Assembly: GCA_019359675.1 (NCBI GenBank)
Contig: JAHHGX010000065.1
Span: forward strand, 1 to 64,000
DNA: 64,000 bases
Direction: 5' to 3'
Source of the DNA: Calothrix sp. FI2-JRJ7
GTDB taxonomy: Bacteria > Cyanobacteriota > Cyanobacteriia > Cyanobacteriales > Nostocaceae
Of the stretch, positions 58,101 to 64,000 are shown in pieces. A program made the position numbers and the translations under genes. How positions within the stretch are numbered: position 1 is the first letter of the stretch; each line of letters opens with the position of its first letter. The notes under the pieces were generated by a model. It was not told the origin of the DNA, did no database searches, and worked only from the letters and a program-made list of their open reading frames with translations.

Positions 58101-60475
58101 CTTTTGCTCCCAAGGTTTTAACGACTTATAACGTCTGTGTTCGTCATTGGAAAGAGCATGGTAAATTCACCCTTAATGCATTTTCAGAAGCTTTTAATCT
58201 AGGTGTGGAGGCAGGAGATATTGAATATGCGTGTTTTGCCAGTATCTACTTTTGCCTTTACAGCTTTTTAACTGGTGAAGCACTTCCAGTCGTAGATGAA
58301 AAATATAGAAAGTATCTTGATTATGTGAAATCTGTCAAACAGGAGTTCTCCACTCATTGCTTTGAGATATGGCACCAGCTAGCTTTGAACTTACAAGTTT
58401 TTAGTCAAAATAGTTATCGTTTAATCGGCGATAGTTTTAATGAAGATGAACTATTGCCAATATTGATTGAGAAAAATCAACTTCATTTATTGTTTGGGGT
58501 TTATTTTTCTAAGTTAATGCTAGCTTATCTATTTCAAAAATATGAGCAAGCGATTCAGTATTCACGTTTGGCAGAAAAATATGCGGTGGGCGCCAGCGCG
58601 ACAATGATGATTGTACACCATAACTTTTACTATTCGTTAGCACTACTTAAACATTATCCTAACGTTTCTGTCGAAGAACAAGAAGAATATTTAGCTACTG
58701 TTATAGCTAACCAAAGCCAGATGAAAATATGGAGTTTTCATTGTGCTGCAAACAACCAGCATAAATATGACCTTGTAGAAGCCGAAAAATGCCGTATATT
58801 AAGTCAATATTGGGAGGCAACACAGCTATACAATCGCGCGATAGAACTAGCATCTGAAAATGGATATATACAAGAACAAGCGATAGCTTCGGAGCTAGCA
58901 GGTGAGTTTTATTTAGCATCAGGTAATATGAAAATCGCCTCATTGTATCTTACTGATGCTTATTATGGATATCAGCAATGGGGAGCAACAGCCAAAGTTA
59001 AAGATTTAGAATCCCGCTATCCTTACCTTACCCTTCGTAAGAGGGAATCAATGTCTCCAACCACTACTACTACAACTACTACTCAAACTACTAACAATTA
59101 TTCATCGCTTGATTCGGCAACTATAATTAAAGCATCCCGTACTCTCTCTAGCGAAATAGTTATTAGCAATTTACTAACTAAACTCATGCATTTATTACGA
59201 GAAAATGCAGGTGGCCAAAAAGTATGCTTTATTTCTAAACAAGACAAACAGTTATTTTTAGAAGCAGTTCTTGGAGAAGATAACGAGGTAAAGGTCTTAC
59301 AATCAATACCGATCAGTGAATGTAATATTTTACCGTTATCATTAATTAATTATTTACAACATACTCTCACACCTTTAGTATTAGACAATGCCACTCAATC
59401 AGATTTTAGTACAGATAGTTATATAGAAGCAAATCAAGTATTATCTGTATTAGTATTTCCAGTTATTCATCAAAGCAAGCTCCAAGGCATTTTATATTTA
59501 GAAAACAATCTTACTAAAGCCGCATTCACACAAGATAGAATTGAACTGCTAAGTGTTATTACAGCACAAGCAGCTATATCTATAGAAAACGCGCGCTTTT
59601 ATACAACTCTAGAAAACCGTGTTGCCGAACGCACACAAGAACTTGCAGAAAGAAATCAAGAACTGCAAGCAACATTAGAAAAATTACATCAAACTCAAAT
59701 CAAGCTCATTCAAACTGAGAAAATGTCGAGTTTAGGGCAGTTAGTTGCAGGTGTTGCTCACGAAATAAATAATCCAATCAATTTTATCTATGGTAATTTA
59801 ACTCATACTCATCAATACACTCAATCACTGTTTGAATTAATTAAACTGTATCAAAAAAACTATCCCAAACCTGTTGCTGAAATTTGTGATACTATTGAAG
59901 AAATTGATTTAGATTTTATTCAAGATGATTTGCCCCAAATTTTATCTTCGATGAAGAACGGCGCCGGACGGATAAAAAATATAGTATTATCATTAAGAAA
60001 CTTCGCACGTCTTGACGAAGCAGATAGAAAAACAGTTAACATCCACGAAGGGCTAGATAATACCTTAATGATTCTACATCAAAAATTAGAAGCAATTCAA
60101 TTAATCAAAGAATATGCAAATCTACCAGAAGTATATTGCTTTGCAGGAGAATTGAACCAGGTATTTATGCATCTATTGAACAATGCAATTGATGCAGTAG
60201 CAAGCACAACAATAAATACTCCGACAATTTGGATACGTACTGGTGTCAGAGAAAATAATCAAATTGCAATTAGTATTATAGATAATGGCGCCGGAATCAA
60301 ACCAGAGATACAATCAAAAATATTCGACCCATTCTTTACTACTAAACCTGTTGGTCATGGAACTGGTTTAGGGTTATCGATAAGTCATCAAATAGTACAA
60401 CAGCACAAAGGACAGTTGCTTTGTTCATCTGAGTTAGGTGTTGGTACAGAGTTTACAATATTACTACCGTATTGA
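55163..60475 (+). CDS. Ser/Thr kinase - AAA-type ATPase - GAF - histidine kinase fusion
   Basis: 1770 residues. An N-terminal eukaryotic-type kinase (about 8-275; HKDVKPSNIIIN catalytic loop, KLTDFSIA, GTLAYISPEQTGRMN) is followed by an AAA/ORC-type ATPase (Walker A GYSGIGKSS near 330, Walker B VIFLDDLQWAD). A long helical region (about 700-1290), a GAF domain (about 1325-1475), a coiled coil, and a HisKA/HATPase module (H near 1531 in VAHEINNP; DNGAGI; GTGLGLSI) complete it. This is the HstK-type family known in heterocystous cyanobacteria. It should be cytoplasmic. Ribosome site GAGG 8 nt before ATG. Signal and partners unknown; no receiver is attached. Confidence 0.92.
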   Translation: MLSALKVPGYLITELIHDGLNTIVYRGVSQSNSEKVILKVLKGEYPSLEEISRLKHEYSITQNLDIEGIVKVVRLEAQVCHYILVLEDFGGISLQNFLASERLSLVSFLCIAIQLSKSLISLHTHHIIHKDVKPSNIIINPESGIVKLTDFSIASRLSQEAQLISLSKLEGTLAYISPEQTGRMNRAVDYRSDFYSLGVTFYEMLTGQLPFQSDDALEIVHCHIAKQPPSILDFNPNVPLVIAAIITKLMAKNAEDRYQSAAGLLADLQRCLDELKDRGKITEFLPGESDRISQLNIPQKLYGRGREVETLLAGFDAISQGESQLMLVAGYSGIGKSSLVNEVHKPIVRQRGYFISGKFDQFQRAVPYASLIQAFQSLMRQLLVENATQLKSWKEKLSRALGNNGQVIIDVIPELELIIGVQPPVVELGAMERQNRFNQVFCTFVGVFTQKEHPLVIFLDDLQWADIASLKLMQRLITDNNSQYLLLIAAYRDNEVSPTHPFIQTVEEIQKTDTTINRITLENLNISQVQQLVNDTFNITDNSITQGLASLLFNKTLGNPFFLTQLIKTIYQEKLIKYDFDLKCWDWNLQQIQSVGITNLSIVELMASNISKLPAATQSALQLAACIGAFFKLDVLATVTEKSASDIIKSLWPALQQGLILPLSHNYQVPTEQLLLICDESVQKLDCGEIELEFKFLHDRVQQAAYSLIPEEGKQTIHLRIGKLLLGYFSSSELEAHILDIVNHFNMGANLLSSQVEKEELAFLNLLASRKAKTANAYHSSAEYLNTGIQLLPDNSWQSNYDLTLNLYVELIEAEYLNTNFDRLQQLCEIVLIHANNILDTIKVYEVKIQSCNSQLRPELAIEIGLDVLNKLGVTLALTLPKNIDVEQLENLPQIQDAYQIAVLKILNNLTYSTYQTAPDLYLKLIYTMADICIHYGNSETAAFAYACCSLVCEVQGEVDLGYQYGLLSLLILDKFNAITFAPKVLTTYNVCVRHWKEHGKFTLNAFSEAFNLGVEAGDIEYACFASIYFCLYSFLTGEALPVVDEKYRKYLDYVKSVKQEFSTHCFEIWHQLALNLQVFSQNSYRLIGDSFNEDELLPILIEKNQLHLLFGVYFSKLMLAYLFQKYEQAIQYSRLAEKYAVGASATMMIVHHNFYYSLALLKHYPNVSVEEQEEYLATVIANQSQMKIWSFHCAANNQHKYDLVEAEKCRILSQYWEATQLYNRAIELASENGYIQEQAIASELAGEFYLASGNMKIASLYLTDAYYGYQQWGATAKVKDLESRYPYLTLRKRESMSPTTTTTTTTQTTNNYSSLDSATIIKASRTLSSEIVISNLLTKLMHLLRENAGGQKVCFISKQDKQLFLEAVLGEDNEVKVLQSIPISECNILPLSLINYLQHTLTPLVLDNATQSDFSTDSYIEANQVLSVLVFPVIHQSKLQGILYLENNLTKAAFTQDRIELLSVITAQAAISIENARFYTTLENRVAERTQELAERNQELQATLEKLHQTQIKLIQTEKMSSLGQLVAGVAHEINNPINFIYGNLTHTHQYTQSLFELIKLYQKNYPKPVAEICDTIEEIDLDFIQDDLPQILSSMKNGAGRIKNIVLSLRNFARLDEADRKTVNIHEGLDNTLMILHQKLEAIQLIKEYANLPEVYCFAGELNQVFMHLLNNAIDAVASTTINTPTIWIRTGVRENNQIAISIIDNGAGIKPEIQSKIFDPFFTTKPVGHGTGLGLSISHQIVQQHKGQLLCSSELGVGTEFTILLPY

Positions 60476-60611
60476 TAAAAATTTAAACGATTGAAGTTCA
60501 TTGTAGGCAAGTATTGACACTAGGTTGATTTCTTGTACCTTTAGGTTGATGCTTTTATTAAGAAATGTATTCAATCTTGAAGTTAATTTATCATTTAGGT
60601 ACAGGAAATTA

Positions 60612-61805
60612 ATGGCGCCCGCTAAACGCTTACTAAAAAATCAGGGTTGGATAGGTATTGCGCTGTCTTTCTATGCTTTTATAGCTATTGGCATTGCTGA
60701 AGGAGGGTTAGGTGTTCTTATTCCTTCTATTCAAGCAACGTATAATCTAAGTGCTGCTACTATTACGTTACTTTTCATTAGTCAAGTTACAGGTTATGTC
60801 ATAGCTGCTTTTTCTAGTAGTCTACTAAGTAGTCGTATTGGACTCGCGCGCATGTTATTGTTAGCATCTACAATTTTGACCAGCGCACTGATTATTTATG
60901 CACTTTCACCATATTGGTTAGTAATGGTTGCTGCTGGTACATTACTTGGATTAGGAATTGGAATAATTGATGCTGGCATTAATACTTATATAGCACAACA
61001 AGACAATGCTGATTTAATGGGGATTCTTCATGCTTTTTACGGTGTGGGAGCATTACTTGGTCCTGCGGTGGCAACTAGTTTACTGGCGATAAATTTAAAC
61101 TGGCGCTCCTGTTATTTAGTTATTGCCCTTGTAGTAAGTGTAACAATATTTGGAATGCTTTGGGCAGTAGTAAATAACTATAAACCTTTAAATAAAAAAG
61201 CCGAAGCATCAAACACTAATGGTAGACAAAATTTAACTGTAGCCTTAAAAACACCAAAAGTCTTGATAGCAGGGTTATTACTATTTGTATATGTAGGTGT
61301 AGAAGCATCAATAGGTAACTGGGCTTTTAGTGTTCAAAGTAAAGTTAGAAATACACCAGTGACTCTTGCTGGTTACAGTGTTAGCGCTTATTGGTTTGGG
61401 CTAACTGTAGGAAGACTATTAACAGGACGTGCAGTAAAATATCTCGGCGCCACACGCGCGCTTGATATGTCTTTAATATTATTAGTAATCAGCGTAGTTG
61501 CTTGGTGGTTGTTGCCCCAGCAATTAATAAGCTTACCGTTAATGGGTTTATCTCTAGCTGCAATTTTCCCAATGATAATATGGCTAATGCCAATCTTAGT
61601 ATCACCGCAAACAGTACCCGCAGCTATTGGGTTTATCACAAGTGCCGCTTCGTTAGGCGCCGCAGGTATTCCAACTATGTTAGGATGGTTTGCCGCACGC
61701 TTCGGGTTGGGCATTATTCCTGCATTACTCTTACCCCTAGCAATTGTAATGTTAATTTTACATCGCTTATTAAATACCCATACCGCAACTAAACCAAATC
61801 CCTAA
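60612..61805 (+). CDS. MFS transporter
   Basis: About 397 residues and twelve transmembrane segments, with a loop containing NYKPLNKKAEASNTNGRQNL between helices 6 and 7. The fold is major facilitator, resembling sugar or drug transporters; the TM2-3 loop reads SSRIGLARM. The substrate is unknown. I choose ATG 60612 (MAPAKRLLKNQGW), with AGGAAA 5 nt upstream; the frame extends to a TTG at 60525. The end overlaps the convergent DinB gene by 17 bp. Confidence 0.88.
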   Translation: MAPAKRLLKNQGWIGIALSFYAFIAIGIAEGGLGVLIPSIQATYNLSAATITLLFISQVTGYVIAAFSSSLLSSRIGLARMLLLASTILTSALIIYALSPYWLVMVAAGTLLGLGIGIIDAGINTYIAQQDNADLMGILHAFYGVGALLGPAVATSLLAINLNWRSCYLVIALVVSVTIFGMLWAVVNNYKPLNKKAEASNTNGRQNLTVALKTPKVLIAGLLLFVYVGVEASIGNWAFSVQSKVRNTPVTLAGYSVSAYWFGLTVGRLLTGRAVKYLGATRALDMSLILLVISVVAWWLLPQQLISLPLMGLSLAAIFPMIIWLMPILVSPQTVPAAIGFITSAASLGAAGIPTMLGWFAARFGLGIIPALLLPLAIVMLILHRLLNTHTATKPNP

Positions 61806-62349
61806 CAACATTATACATATAAATAAAATCCGTCATCCCATAATCATAACCAAGCTGGTGCAGCAAAGTAGTAACCTGCGCGCGGTGATGTGTTTGATGA
61901 TTAAAAAAATGAGCAAGCGCAAACCAAAGTGAATGTTCTCGTTCAACAGTCTTAGATACATTATGATATTGCATCGACGCTGATAATATCTCATCACTTA
62001 GTTCGCTAACCCAACTTTCAATAACATTATCAGTTTGCGCGCGTTCGTTACAAAGTTCCGTAAAATCACTATATAGTTCTTTCCCCAAAGACTCAACGTC
62101 AAAAATTAGCTTTGCATCTTGTAGAGATTTAAACTGATGACAAGTACTAGTCGCAAACCTTCCTAACCAAGTTCTGTCAGCTAAAAGAGTATGATTCAAT
62201 GTACCATGAATCGAATCAAAAAAAGCTCCAAGATTGCGGCGCCGTTCTTCCGGAGTTAGTGATGCCACAAGTTCGTAAATTTGATTATTGACCCACGTAT
62301 TATATTGTGCCATCAAGCGAAACTGTTTAATATGAGTAGATTCTGCCAT
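61789..62349 (-). CDS. DinB family metal-binding protein
   Basis: 186 residues forming a four-helix DinB/YfiT-like bundle. The metal-binding histidines are in GTLNHTLLADRTWLGRF and HFFNHQTHHRAQVTTLLHQL, the usual three-His arrangement. DinB-like proteins are thought to be thiol S-transferases using low-molecular-weight thiols. AGGTGAG precedes the ATG. The tail overlaps the MFS gene end. Confidence 0.9.
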   Translation of the reverse strand: MAESTHIKQFRLMAQYNTWVNNQIYELVASLTPEERRRNLGAFFDSIHGTLNHTLLADRTWLGRFATSTCHQFKSLQDAKLIFDVESLGKELYSDFTELCNERAQTDNVIESWVSELSDEILSASMQYHNVSKTVEREHSLWFALAHFFNHQTHHRAQVTTLLHQLGYDYGMTDFIYMYNVVRDLV

Positions 62350-62767
62350 AACTCACCTATCTTCATCTAATTAAGATAAATACATCTCTTGTGGAATGGG
62401 CATCCCTGCCCGTTCCATCTTATAAAATACTAATAAAAATAATTATCTTACCACAGAGACATAGACTATAAAAATCCCCTTGAAACACCTTAAGTAGTTG
62501 TTTGTTCTTCCAAAGTCAAAGTTGTAATGGCTGCATTTACAAAATTAATTTAGTTAATCAGCTGTGTAACAGTTGAATATTATCTTTGAAAAAGCAAGAA
62601 ATGCTCAATATCTAGCACCAAAACAACTGTCTGCTAATTGCTCCGTTGCTGTTAGCACAGTCAAACCTATAATATTCACATCCTAGTAAAAGCACGCGGT
62701 GTACATAAATATTGTAATATAGTCTCCTGTTGAAGTTACAATAGAGTTGTAGTTAGGTAAGCTCTCG
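62350..62767. other. Intergenic region
   Basis: 418 bp, no gene. It contains the GGAATGGGCA...TGCCCGTTCC hairpin (62393-62416) and a piece of the CCACAGAGAC dispersed repeat (62451-62467). The remainder is AT-rich and should include the xisH promoter. Confidence 0.55.
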
Positions 62768-63183
62768 ATGGCAGCTAGAGATCTTTTCCATGAGGCTGTA
62801 AAAGCAGCTCTTCAAAAAGAGCAATGGATTATTACAGGCGACCCCTTGAAATTAGATGTAGGTGGCACTAAGCTAGAAATTGACCTTGGGGCTGAACGTT
62901 TATTAGCAGCCGAACGTCAAGGTGAGAAAATCGCGGTTGAAATAAAATCTTTCCTGGGTGACTCACCTTTAACTGACTATCACGCAGCGCTAGGACAATT
63001 CTTGAACATGGACTCGCCTTAGAAATTCATGAGCCTGACCGCATTCTCTATCTAGCTATTCCTCTAACTGTATATGATGCTTTTTTCCAACGTGAATTTG
63101 CCCAACTATCAGTGGAACGTTATCAAATAAAACGTATTGTCTATGACCCAATTAATGAGGTGATTACTCAATGGATAAATTAG
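62768..63183 (+). pseudogene. xisH: XisH-like fdxN-element excision controlling factor, frameshifted
   Basis: MAARDLFHEAVKAALQKEQW, DLGAERLLAAERQGEKIAVE and IKSFLGDSPLTDYHAALGQF are classic XisH, including the E...E-x-K nuclease-like core. The frame ends early at 63020-63022. In another frame HGLALEIHEPDRILYLAIP, FFQREFAQLSVERYQIKRIV and EVITQW continue to the expected XisH end (63183), overlapping the xisI start. A small deletion near 63010 breaks the gene, unless it is a sequencing error. Confidence 0.85.
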
Positions 63184-63506
63184 AGCGATATCGAGCAATG
63201 GTTCAAAAAGTTTTGACAGAATATGCTTCTGTTCCTGTTGCGTCGGGCGAAATTGATTCTCAACTTATCTTTGACAAAGAACGTGACCGTTATCAAGTTG
63301 TAAGCGTTGGTTGGGTAGGACACCGCCGCGTACATGGCTGTGTTTTACATCTGGACATTATCAATGAAAAAATTTGGATACAGCAGAATACTACCGAACT
63401 ACAAATCGGTCAAGAATTAGTTGCTACTGGAATTCCTAGGGAAGACATTATACTTGGTTTCCAAGCTCCCTATATGCGGCAATACACTGATTTTGGTGTT
63501 GCATAA
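63171..63506 (+). CDS. xisI: XisI-like fdxN-element excision controlling factor
   Basis: 111 residues with the full XisI pattern (MDKLERYRAMVQKVLTEYAS, DRYQVVSVGWVGHRRVHGCV, IWIQQNTTELQIGQELVATG, GFQAPYMRQYTDFGVA). In Anabaena, XisH and XisI are needed with the XisF recombinase for fdxN-element excision, but many stand-alone pairs exist and their general role is unclear. The start overlaps the xisH stop region, so the two are translationally coupled. No recombinase is nearby. Confidence 0.92.
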   Translation: MDKLERYRAMVQKVLTEYASVPVASGEIDSQLIFDKERDRYQVVSVGWVGHRRVHGCVLHLDIINEKIWIQQNTTELQIGQELVATGIPREDIILGFQAPYMRQYTDFGVA

Positions 63507-63588
63507 TAATTAGTATAAATTTTTAGCTTCCCGCGTGGAAGCTGCTGTGTACACACAAGTTTTGTAACGTCGTTTTGTATGATTTTGA

Positions 63589-64000
63589 TCAATTTTCAAT
63601 TTTAACTTGCCAAGTTTGTAAAGTTGTACCAAGAAACAGGTCTAAATTAGTTAAAGCGTTAAGGTATTGAATTGTAGCATCAAGTTCTGCATTTCTTGCT
63701 TGAGCGAGTTCGTTTTGCAATCTAATCAACTGAAAAACTGCATTCCCTCTACCTAGTTTTAATTTTTCCTGTTCAATTTCGAGTTGCTGTTGCGATAATT
63801 GAGTTGCTCGTCTAGCAAGCTCTAGTTGATTATAGCTTAAATTGGTGTTTCGCACTCGGTCTTGTAACTCAATATCTAGTTTTGTTTGTACATTTTTTAA
63901 TGTGTTTTCTGACTTCCGTAACTCAACTTGCGCGCGCTTAAATGCTTGTTCTAAATTTAAATCTCCAAAGGTATGACCAAAAGTTAAACCTAATCTTGCA
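63589..64000 (-). CDS. TolC-family outer-membrane efflux protein (partial)
   Basis: The frame is open to the window edge, so only the C-terminal 136 residues are seen. They contain LNLEQAFKRAQVELRKSENT and the helical LELARRATQLSQQQLEIEQE, LGRGNAVFQLIRLQNELAQA and LNALTNLDLFLGTTLQTW, the coiled alpha-barrel repeat and typical end of TolC/OEP proteins. The rest of the gene lies beyond the window. It could form the exit duct for an RND or type I system. Confidence 0.85.
   Translation of the reverse strand, partial: ARLGLTFGHTFGDLNLEQAFKRAQVELRKSENTLKNVQTKLDIELQDRVRNTNLSYNQLELARRATQLSQQQLEIEQEKLKLGRGNAVFQLIRLQNELAQARNAELDATIQYLNALTNLDLFLGTTLQTWQVKIEN

Overview
The window comes from a filamentous, very probably heterocyst-forming cyanobacterium (Nostocales; a Calothrix or Rivularia-like lineage is a guess). 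GC content looks close to 39 %. The support is gene content: a CyaC-type adenylate cyclase, a Ser/Thr kinase-ATPase-histidine kinase fusion, a XisH/XisI pair, a DUF4112 protein, a PEP-CTERM-associated membrane protein, remains of a filamentous-haemagglutinin gene, many small intergenic palindromes, and heptamer tandem repeats.

Layout. 0-5 kb: a truncated aminoglycoside-phosphotransferase-like gene, ligA and a VWA protein. 4.5-8.3 kb: a two-gene hybrid histidine-kinase cluster. 8.5-10.2 kb: cytosine deaminase followed by a transposase remnant. 10.3-16 kb: a small unknown gene, tRNA-Gly(TCC), a TonB-like repeat protein and cyaC. 16-23.4 kb: an acetyltransferase, a conserved unknown protein, hisC, a YqiA-like esterase, and two adjacent glutathione-reductase-type genes. 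23.5-26 kb: a frameshifted nuclease-like gene, a CoiA-like/GIY-YIG protein and DUF4112. 26-30.7 kb: an RND efflux pair (adaptor and pump). 31-35.8 kb: small genes, a repeat-rich protein and an exported cyanophycinase-like protein. 36-44.3 kb: a hydrolase, an EVE protein, a P450 remnant with a TetR regulator, several small hypotheticals, a PstS remnant, a second phosphotransferase and a phosphodiester glycosidase. 44.9-52.3 kb: a GH65 phosphorylase, a PD-(D/E)XK-like protein, a pair of tiny helical proteins divergent from a ribbon-helix-helix protein, and a PEP-CTERM/VIT/VWA membrane protein. 52.6-55 kb: a decayed zone with an HNH gene carrying a stop codon and a collapsed haemagglutinin gene. 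55-64 kb: the 1770-residue signalling kinase, an MFS transporter, DinB, xisH (broken)/xisI, and the end of a TolC-type gene.

The most striking signal is compositional rather than genic. By my manual scan GATC occurs only 12 times in 64 kb, against roughly 220 expected. The usual cyanobacterial palindrome HIP1 (GCGATCGC, which contains GATC) was not seen. A different palindrome, GGCGCC, occurs about 110 times against 3-4 expected. GGCGCC seems to occupy the HIP1 niche in a genome that avoids GATC.

Functionally the window is mostly signalling (four large kinase or cyclase proteins), envelope and export functions (RND, TolC, TonB-like, PEP-CTERM, exported hydrolases) and stress or redox functions. 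Decayed genes are common: phosphotransferase, transposase, nuclease, P450, PstS, HNH, haemagglutinin and xisH. No complete insertion sequence, CRISPR array, rRNA or prophage was seen.
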